Assembly: GCF_026343185.1 (NCBI RefSeq)
Contig: NZ_JAPEMA010000004.1
Location: 1 to 64,000, forward strand
DNA from: Streptomyces sp. NBC_00091
Lineage (GTDB): Bacteria > Actinomycetota > Actinomycetes > Streptomycetales > Streptomycetaceae
Direction: 5' to 3'
DNA length: 64,000 nt
Part shown: in pieces, positions 40,727 to 49,047 of the stretch
How positions within the stretch are numbered: position 1 is the first letter of the stretch
Layout: every line of letters begins with the position of its first letter
Program-made: the position numbers and the translations under genes
Notes under the pieces: model-generated
The model's input: only the letters and a program-made list of their open reading frames with translations
What the model was told of the DNA's origin: nothing
The model's database searches: none

Positions 40727-41499
40727 GGCAGCCGCACCCGTTCCCCGTGCGCGGGGACCCGTACCGCCACCTTCGGCGCGAGCAGCCCCGCGCGCCGGGC
40801 GAACTCCTCGCCCGGCGCGTGGAACTCGTGCGGCCGCACCGCGTCCATGCCGATCGGCCAGTACGTCCCGTAGTGCACCGGCACAGCCGCCGCCGGCGCC
40901 AGCCGGGCCAGCGCCCGCGCCGCGCGCTCCGCGTCCAGGTGACCCGGACCCAGGTACGGCCCCCAGCCGCCGACCGGCAGCAGGGCCACGTCCACCGGAC
41001 CGACCTCCTCGGCCATCGCGTCGAACAGCCCGGTGTCCCCGGCGAAGTACGTGCGCGCCGCGCCCTGGACCACGTACCCGAGCGCCGGCGCCCGCTGCGG
41101 CCCGAACGGCAGCCGCCGCCCGTCGTGCCGCGCGCTCACCGCCCGCACCCGTACGCCCCCCTGTACGCCGATCTCCTCGCCCGGGACCACCTCCGTCACC
41201 ACCAGCCCCCGCGTCCCCGCGAGCCTCGCCAGCCCCGGCACCGCCCGGCGCGCGCCGCGGGGCACCACGAGCCGGGTCCCGGGCGCCAGCAGGGCCAGCG
41301 AGGGCAGGTGCAGATGGTCGGCGTGCAGGTGCGAGACCAGCACCACGTCCGCCTCCGCCGCCTCCGGCGGAGGCACCGCCCCGCGCCGCCGCCGCAGATG
41401 CGCCAGCCGCCGGGCGAACAGCGGATCGGTCAGCACCCGCACCCCCGAGTCCCGTACCCCGCACGTGGCATGACCCCACCAGGTGATCTCGACCGGCAC
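40723..41499 (-). CDS. Metallo-beta-lactamase-fold hydrolase (UlaG-like)
   Basis: A 258-aa MBL-fold protein: ITWWGHATCGVRDSGVRVL at the N-terminus, zinc motif VSHLHADHLHLPSL (HxHxDH), AVSARHDGRR, YFAGDTGLFDAM, and VPVHYGTYWPI with the final His. It resembles UlaG/RomA-like proteins acting on phosphodiester or lactone substrates; the substrate is unknown. First gene of the coupled operon with DedA and MazG. The start is a GTG at 41499. Confidence 0.88.
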   Translation of the reverse strand: MPVEITWWGHATCGVRDSGVRVLTDPLFARRLAHLRRRRGAVPPPEAAEADVVLVSHLHADHLHLPSLALLAPGTRLVVPRGARRAVPGLARLAGTRGLVVTEVVPGEEIGVQGGVRVRAVSARHDGRRLPFGPQRAPALGYVVQGAARTYFAGDTGLFDAMAEEVGPVDVALLPVGGWGPYLGPGHLDAERAARALARLAPAAAVPVHYGTYWPIGMDAVRPHEFHAPGEEFARRAGLLAPKVAVRVPAHGERVRLP

Positions 41500-41601
41500 C
41501 CCCGCACCCCTTCCCTCGACACACCGAGCCTAGGCCTTCCCCCACCCGCCCGCGCAGAAGCGGAACACGGCGGCCCCCTCCTCCCGGAGCCCGGATCGGA
41601 G

Positions 41602-41615
41602 TAGGGTCGGGCGCC
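41602..41615 (+). promoter_or_regulatory. -10 box TAGGGT for near-leaderless hypothetical gene
   Basis: TAGGGT at 41602-41607 lies eight bases before the ATG at 41616. No Shine-Dalgarno sequence is present. It is divergent from the MBL-DedA-MazG operon. Confidence 0.5.
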
Positions 41616-42020
41616 ATGGATGCGCTGCGCGTGGCCGCGATCGCCAGCCTGGCCCCGCTCGAGGAACTCGATGCCGACCCCTTCGCCGTGGACACCCGCG
41701 GCCAGCACGCGATGTGCGCGCGCTGGGCCGCCGAGCAGGGCTACGTGGTCACCCGCCACCTGCTCTTCTACGGGCTGCGGGCCGACCACTGCGGGCTCTG
41801 GTGCGACGTGGACGCCGGGCAGGTCGACCTGTTCGTCGCCCCCAACCGGCGGGTCCTGGCCCGCGCGCTGCGCTCCGTCGAGGAGTTCACCGCCGAGTGC
41901 GAGCGGCGCGGCGTACGGCTGGAGACCGCCGGGCTCGACGAACCGACGTACACCTCCGCCATGAAGGCCGAGGTGCACCGCAGGCTGTCCATGCCGACCG
42001 CCGGCTACGACGGCACCTGA
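41616..42020 (+). CDS. Conserved hypothetical protein (134 aa)
   Basis: A small soluble acidic protein starting MDALRVAAIASLAPLEELDA. It contains ARWAAEQGYVVTRHLLFYGL, then a Cys/Asp region (ADHCGLWCDVDAGQVDLFVA) and a C-terminal helix (RSVEEFTAECERRGVRLETA). The start fits a resolvase-type N-terminal fold loosely, but no catalytic Ser motif is present. Function unknown. Confidence 0.65.
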   Translation: MDALRVAAIASLAPLEELDADPFAVDTRGQHAMCARWAAEQGYVVTRHLLFYGLRADHCGLWCDVDAGQVDLFVAPNRRVLARALRSVEEFTAECERRGVRLETAGLDEPTYTSAMKAEVHRRLSMPTAGYDGT

Positions 42021-42151
42021 GCGCCGCCGGGCCGCCGCGTCCCGTACCTCCGTGCGCCACCCGTGTCGACCGGCCGCCCCCGCCGCCCTGTGCGACGCTG
42101 GCGGAGGGGACGCGGGGCCGGGCGCGGACCGGGGAGCGAGGCGGGTGCGGC

Positions 42152-44269
42152 GTGTGGCGAGGGCGGTTGCGGTGGCGGGCCGTGGGCGGGGCCCTGATAC
42201 GGGTGGTGCTCGTCTGGGCGGTGTCCACCCTGACCATGCTCGTGCTCGCCGGGATCCTGCCGGACTTCCGCCTCCAGTCCGCCGACGGTGACAGCGTCAC
42301 CCGGACCGGGCTGACCGCGGCCTGGGGCGCCGGGGCCTTCGGCCTGCTGAGCGCGCTGGTGTGGCCGGTGCTCGTACGGGCCCTGCTGCTGGTGCCCGCG
42401 CTGGTGCTCGGGCTGCTCGTCTTCTTCCTCAACGGCTCCCTGCTGCTGATGGCCCTCAGCCTGATCCCCGACGGGCGGGGCGCGGCCGCGGCACCCGAGA
42501 CGGCGGTGGTCGTCGCCGCGGTGATGTCCGCCGTGGCCTCGGCCACCTCCACCGCGCTCGCGGTGCGCGACGACGAGGCGTACCGGCGCCGGCTGTACCG
42601 GCTCGCCGACCGGCGCCGCCGCCGGTTCGGGGCGCCCCCGGGCGGCAGCCCCGGGCTGGTCTTCCTCCAGCTCGACGGGGTCGGGTACGAGGCGCTGCGC
42701 CGGGCGCTGGCCGACGGGCTGATGCCGACGACGGCCGCCTGGCTGGAGCACAGCCACCGCGTCATGCCCTGGCACACCGACTGGTCCAGCCAGACCGGCG
42801 CCAGCCAGCTCGGCATCCTGCACGGCTCCAACTTCGACGTCCCGGCCTTCCGCTGGTACGAGAAGGACACCGGCGAGGTGATGGTCTGCAACCGGCCCAC
42901 CAGCGCCGCCGAACTCCAGCGCCGCGCCGTCGTGCGGACCCGCGACGGCGGGCTGCTCAGCCTGGACGGCGCCAGCCGGGGCAACCTGTTCAGCGGGGGC
43001 GCCGACCAGCTGGCGCTGGTGCTCTCGGTCTCGGCCCGGCGGGGCCGCGCCAACCGCTCCCGCGCCGGGTACTTCGCGTACTTCTCCGACCCGGCCAACG
43101 CCGTGCGCACCGCGCTGTCCTTCGTCGCCGAGGTGGGCCGCGAGATCGGCCAGTCGCTGCGCTCACGGCTCCGGGGGCAGCGCCCCCGGGTGCCGCGCGG
43201 CGGGCTCTACCCGCTGATCAGGGCCTTCGCGACGGTGGTCGAGCGGGACGTGGTGGTCGCCGCGGTGATCGGGGACGTGCTCGCCGGCCGCGCCGCGGTC
43301 TACGCCGACCTGGTCGCCTACGACGAGGTCGCGCACCACTCGGGCCCGCGCGGCGGGGACACCGACCGGGTGCTGGCCCGCCTCGACCGGAGCCTCGCAC
43401 TGATCGCCCGGGTCGCCGAGCACGCCCCGCGCGCGTACCGCTTCGTCCTGCTGTCGGACCACGGCCAGAGTCCCGGGGAGACCTTCCTCGGCCGCTACGG
43501 GCTCAGCCTGAAGGACCTGGTCCGGGCGGGCTGCGGGCTGCCCGTCTCCCGCCGGGCCGGCCGCACCCGCAGCGGGGCCGAGGCCCGCGCGGCGGTGCTG
43601 GCCGCCCTGCACCGGCCGGTGGAGGAGGCGGGGGAGGAGGCCCACCCGCCGCCCGGCCCCGACCCGGTGGTGCTGGCCTCCGGCAACCTCGGGCTGATCT
43701 CCTTCCCCGACCTGCCGGGGCGGGCCTCCCGGGCGCGGATCGAGCGGGCGCACCCCGCCCTGCTGCCCACCCTGGCCAACCACCCCGGCGTGGGCTTCCT
43801 GCTGGTGGACGGGGAGGTGCTGGGCCCGGACGGGACGGCCGCGCGGCTGGACGTACCGGGGGAGGCCGAGGAGCTGCTGGCCGCCTTCGGCCCCGGGGCG
43901 GCCCGGGCGGTCCGCCGGACGGACTCCTTCCCGCACGTGGCCGACATCATGGTCAACTCGGCGTACGACCCGCTGACCGGAGCCGTGCACGCCTTCGAGG
44001 AGCAGATCGGCTCGCACGGCGGGCTGGGCGGGGAGCAGGCGCACCCCTTCCTGATGTGGCCGACCGACCTGTCGGAGCCGGGCCCGGAGCTGGTGGGCGC
44101 CGAGGCCCTGCACACCGTGCTGCGCCGCTGGCTGCGCGAGGCGGACGGCCCCCAGGTCCCCCTGGCCGACCAGCGGCGGGACGACCCGCGGGAGGATCAC
44201 CGGCCGGAGGGCCCCCCGGGTGGAACCCTTCCTTCCGCAGGGGTCCCCGCGCCGGACGAAACCCGGTGA
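42152..44269 (+). CDS. Membrane-anchored alkaline-phosphatase superfamily enzyme with holin-like N-terminus
   Basis: A 705-aa protein. Residues ~10-130 contain four membrane spans resembling phage-holin-family membrane domains. A linker rich in Arg follows, then a type I phosphodiesterase/alkaline-phosphatase domain. Metal and nucleophile motifs are intact: VFLQLDGVGYEAL (Asp), SSQTGASQLGILHG (Thr/Ser nucleophile), VAYDEVAHHSGPRGGD (Asp and His), LLSDHGQSPGETF (Asp-His) and GSHGGLGGEQ (His). It probably cleaves a phosphodiester or phospholipid at the cell surface; topology and substrate are not determined. The GTG start lies about 15 bases after GGGGAG. The C-terminal ~40 residues are disordered and charged. 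Confidence 0.82.
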   Translation: MWRGRLRWRAVGGALIRVVLVWAVSTLTMLVLAGILPDFRLQSADGDSVTRTGLTAAWGAGAFGLLSALVWPVLVRALLLVPALVLGLLVFFLNGSLLLMALSLIPDGRGAAAAPETAVVVAAVMSAVASATSTALAVRDDEAYRRRLYRLADRRRRRFGAPPGGSPGLVFLQLDGVGYEALRRALADGLMPTTAAWLEHSHRVMPWHTDWSSQTGASQLGILHGSNFDVPAFRWYEKDTGEVMVCNRPTSAAELQRRAVVRTRDGGLLSLDGASRGNLFSGGADQLALVLSVSARRGRANRSRAGYFAYFSDPANAVRTALSFVAEVGREIGQSLRSRLRGQRPRVPRGGLYPLIRAFATVVERDVVVAAVIGDVLAGRAAVYADLVAYDEVAHHSGPRGGDTDRVLARLDRSLALIARVAEHAPRAYRFVLLSDHGQSPGETFLGRYGLSLKDLVRAGCGLPVSRRAGRTRSGAEARAAVLAALHRPVEEAGEEAHPPPGPDPVVLASGNLGLISFPDLPGRASRARIERAHPALLPTLANHPGVGFLLVDGEVLGPDGTAARLDVPGEAEELLAAFGPGAARAVRRTDSFPHVADIMVNSAYDPLTGAVHAFEEQIGSHGGLGGEQAHPFLMWPTDLSEPGPELVGAEALHTVLRRWLREADGPQVPLADQRRDDPREDHRPEGPPGGTLPSAGVPAPDETR

Positions 44270-44289
44270 TTTGGTGCGCACTTCACCGT

Positions 44290-44308
44290 GGTCAACCATG
44301 TGTTGACC
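44290..44308. promoter_or_regulatory. Perfect inverted repeat upstream of the APC permease
   Basis: GGTCAAC (44290-44296), five-base spacer CATGT, GTTGACC (44302-44308): a perfect 7-bp dyad. It lies 37-55 bases upstream of the permease ATG, 21 bases past the end of the phosphatase gene. TTGACC inside its right arm could double as a -35 box. It is a good candidate operator for a dimeric regulator of the GntR or Lrp type (inference). Confidence 0.6.
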
Positions 44309-44344
44309 TGCCCACCATGTGAGACACCCAGAGGCGCACCACCG

Positions 44345-45757
44345 ATGACCAGCACCGCAGCCCCGCCCACCGAGGACAGCACCGCCCCCGGGGCCGCCGC
44401 GGCACCCCGGGCAGCCGCCAGCCAGGACGACCGCCACGCCCGCCGCTTCGGCCTCCCGGTCGCCATCTGCCTCGTCATGGGCAACATCATCGGCGGCGGG
44501 ATCTTCCTGCTCCCCGCCTCGGTGGCCCCCTTCGGCACCATCAGCCTCCTGGCCTTCGGCGTCCTGACCCTCGGCGCGATCGCCCTCGCCCTCGTCTTCG
44601 GCCGCCTCGCCGAACGCCACCCGCAGACCGGCGGCCCCTACGTCTACGTACGCGCCGCCTTCGGCGACTTCGCGGGCTTCCTCGCCGCGTACAGCTACTG
44701 GATCACCACCTGGGTCTCGAACGCCGCCCTCGCCGTGGCCTCCGTCGGCTACCTCGCGGTGCTCTTCCCGGCGGTGGGCGCCCACCGCTGGTCCATGTGC
44801 CTGGCCGCCCTGGCCGTGCAGTGGCTGCCCGCCCTCGCCAACCTGGCAGGCACCCGGTACGTCGGCGCGGTCCAGCTGGTCGCGACCGTCCTGAAGCTGG
44901 TCCCGCTGCTGCTGGTGGCCGTGGGCGGACTGTTCTTCTTCGACCCGGCGAACCTCGGCCCCTTCCAGGCCACCGGCCAGAGCCCGGTCGGGGCGGTCTC
45001 CGCCGCCGCCGCGATCCTGCTCTTCAGCTACCTGGGCGTCGAGTCCGCCGCCGTCAGCGCGGGCGAGGTCCGCGACCCGGCGCGCAACGTCGGCCGGGCC
45101 ACCATCCTCGGCACCGTCGGCGCCGCCACCGTCTACCTGCTGGGCACCCTGTCCGTCTTCGGCCTGGTCGCCCACGAGAAGCTCGTCTCCTCCCAGGCCC
45201 CCTTCACCGACGCCGTCAACGAGATCTTCGGTGGCAGCTGGGGCGGCACCCTCGTCGCCGGCGCCGCCGTGGTCTCGATGGTCGGCGCGCTCAACGGCTG
45301 GACCCTGCTCAGCGCGCAGACCCCGTACGCGGCCGCCAAGGACGGGCTCTTCCCGAAGGTCTTCGAGAAGAAGAAGCGCGGCGTCCCGGTGGTCGGCGTC
45401 CTGGTCACGGCTGTCCTGGCCTCCTCGCTCACGGTCTACAACTACACGGCCGGCTCCGCGGGGGTCTTCGAGGTCCTGGTCCTGGTCACCACCTTCACCG
45501 CGACCGTGCCCTACCTGCTCTCCACCGCCGCGCAGCTGTACTTCCTGGCCTCGGGCCAGTCCGAGCGGGTCCGGCGCGGGCAGCTGGTCCGTGACGCTGC
45601 CCTCGCCGGCCTGGCCTTCGCCTTCTCGATGTGGCTGGTCGCCGGATCCGGCTACGCGGCCGTCTACCAGGGCGTGCTGTTCCTCTTCGCGGGCGTCCTG
45701 GTGTACGCGCTGATGTCCGCCCGCAAGCGCCGAGCGGCCGTTTCGCCCGCGGGGTAA
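44345..45757 (+). CDS. APC superfamily basic amino acid/polyamine-type permease
   Basis: A 470-aa protein with about 12 membrane spans. The N-terminal tail (~35 aa) is disordered. The first span carries the substrate-loop signature GNIIGGGIFLLPASVAPFG (~residues 45-63), as in AdiC/PotE/CadB antiporters. The central LLFSYLGVESAAVSAGEVRD (TM6, ~225) includes the residues that gate substrate in APA proteins. It could be an amino-acid/amine antiporter or importer; the substrate cannot be named. ATG 44345 was chosen because the upstream in-frame extension overlaps the inverted repeat. Confidence 0.9.
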   Translation: MTSTAAPPTEDSTAPGAAAAPRAAASQDDRHARRFGLPVAICLVMGNIIGGGIFLLPASVAPFGTISLLAFGVLTLGAIALALVFGRLAERHPQTGGPYVYVRAAFGDFAGFLAAYSYWITTWVSNAALAVASVGYLAVLFPAVGAHRWSMCLAALAVQWLPALANLAGTRYVGAVQLVATVLKLVPLLLVAVGGLFFFDPANLGPFQATGQSPVGAVSAAAAILLFSYLGVESAAVSAGEVRDPARNVGRATILGTVGAATVYLLGTLSVFGLVAHEKLVSSQAPFTDAVNEIFGGSWGGTLVAGAAVVSMVGALNGWTLLSAQTPYAAAKDGLFPKVFEKKKRGVPVVGVLVTAVLASSLTVYNYTAGSAGVFEVLVLVTTFTATVPYLLSTAAQLYFLASGQSERVRRGQLVRDAALAGLAFAFSMWLVAGSGYAAVYQGVLFLFAGVLVYALMSARKRRAAVSPAG

Positions 45758-45799
45758 TTTGGAAGGAGGGGCCAGCCAGGGGGGCTCTAAGGGGTCGCC

Positions 45800-46240
45800 A
45801 TGTCCGCGATCAGCAACAGCATCGAGATCGACCGCAGGCCCGAGGACGTCTACGCCTACGTGACGGACCCCAGGCACCTGCCGGAGTGGCAGGACAGCGC
45901 CGTATCGGTCGTTCCCATGGGCGACCTCCCCGTCCACGTCGGTTCGAGGGTCGCCATCACCCGCCAGTTCGGCAAGCGGAGGATCCCCACGACCGTGGAG
46001 TTCACGGAACTCGACCCGCCGAGGAGCTGGCACATCCACGGCGTCGACGGACCGGTCAGGCCGGACGTACAGGGCAGGATCGAACCCCTCGACAACGGGA
46101 CCCGCTCGCGCGTCACCCTCTCCGTCGACTTCGAGGGCCACGGCCTGGGCAGGGGCCTCGTCCCCCTCGTGGTGAAGCCCAGGATCCGCAAGGAGATGCC
46201 CCGCAGCGAGGAGAAGCTCAAGCACCTGCTCGAGCACTGA
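45800..46240 (+). CDS. SRPBCC family protein
   Basis: A 146-aa START-like protein: SAISNSIEIDRRPEDVYAYV at the N-terminus, then TDPRHLPEWQDSAVSVVPMG, strands with Trp-His (RSWHIHGVDGP), and a C-terminal helix (MPRSEEKLKHLLEH). The pattern matches polyketide cyclase/dehydrase-like ligand-binding proteins. AAGGGG precedes the ATG. It is 42 bp from the permease gene and convergent with hrdB, with a hairpin between. Confidence 0.85.
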   Translation: MSAISNSIEIDRRPEDVYAYVTDPRHLPEWQDSAVSVVPMGDLPVHVGSRVAITRQFGKRRIPTTVEFTELDPPRSWHIHGVDGPVRPDVQGRIEPLDNGTRSRVTLSVDFEGHGLGRGLVPLVVKPRIRKEMPRSEEKLKHLLEH

Positions 46241-46268
46241 ACCGGAAAAGACCGGGACGTGGAAACGC

Positions 46269-46298
46269 GGAGGCCCGCGCCGTACGGCGCGGGCCTCC
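46269..46298. terminator. Hairpin terminator between the SRPBCC gene and hrdB
   Basis: A perfect 13-bp stem, GGAGGCCCGCGCC with its complement, across a GTAC loop. It lies 28 bp after the SRPBCC stop and 17 bp after the hrdB stop. CTTCG follows on the plus strand. Confidence 0.75.
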
Positions 46299-46315
46299 TT
46301 CGTGCTGCGGCGGGA

Positions 46316-47893
46316 TCAGTCCAGGTAGTCGCGCAGGACCTGCGAACGCGACGGGTGGCGCAGCTTCGACATGGTCTTGGACTCGATCTGGCGGATGCGC
46401 TCACGGGTGACCCCGTACACGCGGCCGATCTCGTCCAGGGTCTTCGGCTGGCCGTCGTTCAGGCCGTAGCGCATGGAGACCACGCCCGCCTCACGCTCGG
46501 AGAGCGTGCCCAGGATCGACTGCAGCTGCTCCTGGAGGAAGGTGAAGGACACGGCGTCGGCCGGCACGACCGCCTCGGAGTCCTCGATGAGGTCACCGAA
46601 CTCGCTGTCGCCCTCCTCACCCAGCGGGGTGTGCAGGGAGATCGGCTCACGGCCGTACTTCTGGACCTCGATGACCTTCTCGGGGGTCATGTCGAGTTCC
46701 TTGCCCAGCTCCTCCGGGGTGGGCTCGCGGCCCAGGTCCTGGAGCATCTGGCGCTGCACACGGGCGAGCTTGTTGATGATCTCGACCATGTGCACGGGGA
46801 TGCGGATGGTGCGCGACTGGTCGGCCATGGCACGCGTGATCGCCTGCCGGATCCACCAGGTCGCATACGTGGAGAACTTGAAGCCCTTGGTGTAGTCGAA
46901 CTTCTCCACGGCGCGGATCAGACCGACGTTGCCCTCCTGGATCAGGTCCAGGAAGAGCATGCCGCGGCCGGTGTAGCGCTTGGCCAGCGAGACCACGAGG
47001 CGGAGGTTGGCCTCCAGCAGGTGGTTCTTGGCGCGGCGGCCGTCCTCGACCAGGATCTCCAGCTCGCGCTTGAAGGCGGGCTTGTGGTCCTCCTCCTCTT
47101 CGAGCTTGTACTCGGAGAACAGGCCCGCCTCGATGCGCTTGGCGAGCTCGACCTCCTGCTCGGCGTTGAGGAGCGGCACCTTGCCGATCAGCTTCAGGTA
47201 GTCCTTGACGGGGTCGGCGGTGGCGCCGGCCACCATGACCGTCTGCGCCGGGGCGTCGTCCTCGTCGTCGTCGGACAGCACGAAGCCCTGGGTGCCGCTC
47301 GCCTTGGGGGCCTCTTCCTCGGCCTCGTCGGCGAGGTCCTCGACGGCCCAGTCCTCGCCCTCGGCGGCCGGGGTCTCGCCGTCGTCGGCGTCCTTGGCGC
47401 CCTTCTTCGTGGCGGCGGTCTTCTTGGTGGCCGTGGCCTTCTTGGCCGCGGTCTTCTTGACCACGCGCTTCTTGGGCTCGGCGCCGGCCTCGGCCGACAC
47501 CTCCTCCCCGGCGGCGGCCGACGGAGCGGATATCGCCGCGGCGGCGGCCGGAGCGGTGGCCGAGGCCTTGCGCGCGCCGATGGGGCGCGGCGCGGCGGCC
47601 TTCTTCGTCACGGTGCGGGCGGGGGCGGCGGCTGCCTTGCGGGGCTTCTTGGCAGCAGCCTTGGTGGCGGGGGCGGCGCTGACGTGGAGGGCGACACCCT
47701 CCTCGTCCAGGACCTGGTTCAGGCTGCGCAGGACCCGCTTCCACTGGTCCACCGGGATGCGGCCGGCCTCGAAGGCCTGGCGGACATCGTCACCGTTGAT
47801 GTGACCCTGCTCGCGGCCGCGCTCGACGAGCGCTACCAGGGCCTCGGATTCGGCGATCTCCGGAGGGAACGTACGGGACGGGCTGAGCGACAC
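46316..47893 (-). CDS. hrdB: RNA polymerase principal sigma factor HrdB
   Basis: The housekeeping sigma-70 of Streptomyces, 525 aa. It has region 1.1 (residues ~10-70) and a long Lys/Ala-rich then acidic linker (~70-215) typical of actinobacterial principal sigmas. Region 1.2 is [20 protein letters not shown]; region 2 is [20 protein letters not shown] followed by [20 protein letters not shown] and [17 protein letters not shown]; then region 3. Region 4.2 is [20 protein letters not shown], ending in [17 protein letters not shown]. The -10 and -35 contacting residues are intact. The GTG start has GAGAGG upstream. Its target promoters (TAnnnT) are visible throughout the window. Confidence 0.98.
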   Translation of the reverse strand: MSLSPSRTFPPEIAESEALVALVERGREQGHINGDDVRQAFEAGRIPVDQWKRVLRSLNQVLDEEGVALHVSAAPATKAAAKKPRKAAAAPARTVTKKAAAPRPIGARKASATAPAAAAAISAPSAAAGEEVSAEAGAEPKKRVVKKTAAKKATATKKTAATKKGAKDADDGETPAAEGEDWAVEDLADEAEEEAPKASGTQGFVLSDDDEDDAPAQTVMVAGATADPVKDYLKLIGKVPLLNAEQEVELAKRIEAGLFSEYKLEEEEDHKPAFKRELEILVEDGRRAKNHLLEANLRLVVSLAKRYTGRGMLFLDLIQEGNVGLIRAVEKFDYTKGFKFSTYATWWIRQAITRAMADQSRTIRIPVHMVEIINKLARVQRQMLQDLGREPTPEELGKELDMTPEKVIEVQKYGREPISLHTPLGEEGDSEFGDLIEDSEAVVPADAVSFTFLQEQLQSILGTLSEREAGVVSMRYGLNDGQPKTLDEIGRVYGVTRERIRQIESKTMSKLRHPSRSQVLRDYLD

Positions 47894-48108
47894 AAGGAGC
47901 CTCTCGTTGCGAACAGATAAGGGGTGGGCGGGACATCATCGCGCGAACTCGGGAAACAGACCCGAGGGGGGTCTGTATTCCGGGGCCGCGCGAGGACACC
48001 TGTCGGTTCATCGCATGCCCGAGTCGATTCGTTACGCGCTGAATTGAGTGACCTGCGCCACGCTGTGGCCGCGCAACCGATCCGGCGTGGATCCGTCCGC
48101 CCTCTTCG
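47894..48108 (-). promoter_or_regulatory. hrdB upstream region with an 8-bp inverted repeat
   Basis: A gene-free region of 215 bp. ACAGACCC (47956-47963) and GGGTCTGT (47969-47976) form a dyad with a five-base GAGGG spacer, 63-83 bases upstream of the hrdB start, probably in the leader. It could be a regulator site, a leader hairpin, or the terminator of the methyltransferase gene upstream. I cannot fix the promoter boxes by eye. Confidence 0.4.
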
Positions 48109-48870
48109 TCAGCCCTTTTTGCGGGCCTCGATGAGGAAACGGGCGGTGTGCGCGACGAACGGACCTTCGCGTTCGATCCGTTCGTGGAGCTCCCGCAGCC
48201 GGTCCCGGTACTGCCCGACCGTGAAGCCGGGCACCATCCAGATCACCTTCCGGAGAAAGTAGATCACGGCTCCGATGTCGTGGAACTCCGTACGCAGCCG
48301 TTCGGAGCGCAGGTCGACGATCTCCAGGCCGGCGCCGGTGGCGTCGGCGACCGCGTCGTCGGGGTGGCGGCCGCGCCGGACCTCCTCCGGCTGCGGGCCG
48401 AGGAAGTACTCGACGAGCTCGAAGACGCTGGCCGGACCCACCTGCTGCGAGAGGTAGGCGCCGCCCGGTGTCAGCACCCGGGCGATCTCGTCCCACCAGA
48501 TGGTCACCGGGTGCCGGCTGGTGACCAGCTCGAAGGCCTCGTCGCCGAAGGGCAGCGGCGGCTCGTCGGTGTCCGCGACCACGACCGCGCCCAGCGGGTG
48601 CAGCAGCCGGGTGGCCCGTTCGATGTTCGGCGGCCAGGACTCCGTGGCCGCCATCAGCGGGGGCAGGGGGCCCGCCCCGGCGAGCACCTCGCCCCCGCCG
48701 GTCTGGATGTCCAGGGCGGAGCGGACCCGGGCCAGGCGCTCGCCCAGCAGCCGCTGGTAGCCCCAGGAAGGCCGCTGCTCGGTGGCCCGGCCGTCGAGCC
48801 AGGAGAAGTCCCAGCCGTCCACGGAGACGGACTCGGCCTCGGCGACGAGATGGTCGAAAGTGCGCGTCAT
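48109..48870 (-). CDS. SAM-dependent methyltransferase (class I, degenerate motif I)
   Basis: A 253-aa protein. Motif I reads ALDIQTGGGEVLAGAG (~residues 54-69) rather than the standard LDxGxGxG, as in a known actinobacterial subgroup. Motif IV/post-II is FELVTSRHPVTIWWDEIARV, then LTPGGAYLSQQVG. The C-terminal half includes AVIYFLRKVIWMVPGFTVGQ. Homologues are often annotated as rRNA or small-molecule methyltransferases; the substrate is unknown. ATG 48870 is preferred over an in-frame start 12 codons upstream that reads into the promoter region. It is divergent from folD and upstream of hrdB on the same strand. Confidence 0.85.
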   Translation of the reverse strand: MTRTFDHLVAEAESVSVDGWDFSWLDGRATEQRPSWGYQRLLGERLARVRSALDIQTGGGEVLAGAGPLPPLMAATESWPPNIERATRLLHPLGAVVVADTDEPPLPFGDEAFELVTSRHPVTIWWDEIARVLTPGGAYLSQQVGPASVFELVEYFLGPQPEEVRRGRHPDDAVADATGAGLEIVDLRSERLRTEFHDIGAVIYFLRKVIWMVPGFTVGQYRDRLRELHERIEREGPFVAHTARFLIEARKKG

Positions 48871-48919
48871 GTCTCGATCGTCCCAGCCCGGGCCCCGGTC
48901 AACCACCCGATATCTCGAC

Positions 48920-48931
48920 TACAGTGGGACC
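48920..48931 (+). promoter_or_regulatory. -10 box of the folD transcript
   Basis: TACAGT at 48920-48925. A start about seven bases downstream would place the first nucleotides of the RNA exactly at the P1 stem of the ZTP riboswitch. Confidence 0.5.
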
Positions 48932-49018
48932 GGGCCGTGACTGGCGTTCGGGTGGATCACCACCGGGGAGCGGCCCGGCGTACCTCTGTACGTCGTCTGC
49001 CGCGCGCCTGGGCGAACC
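48930..49018 (+). ncRNA. ZTP riboswitch (pfl motif) controlling folD
   Basis: Conserved pfl-motif blocks are readable in order. The P1 strand CGGGCCG (48931-48937) pairs with CGGCCCG (48971-48977). GTGACTGGCG follows P1, a short stem loop with GGTGGATCACCACC follows, and CGGGGAG precedes the closing strand. After a variable linker comes CGCGCGCCTGGGC (49001-49013), the pseudoknot-forming P3 element. This RNA senses ZTP/ZMP, which accumulates when 10-formyl-tetrahydrofolate is short, and turns on one-carbon genes. It ends about 30 nt before the folD start, whose AGGAGA site could be masked or released. Identification is by consensus recall, not by a covariance search. Confidence 0.85.
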
Positions 49019-49047
49019 GCGATCCGCAGCGACGTTCAGGAGACCCC

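Noticed and set aside
48148-49047. N-terminal extension of folD by 300 codons
   Set aside because: The extension is antisense to the methyltransferase gene and crosses the riboswitch; the GTG at 49048 has AGGAGA and gives the normal FolD length.
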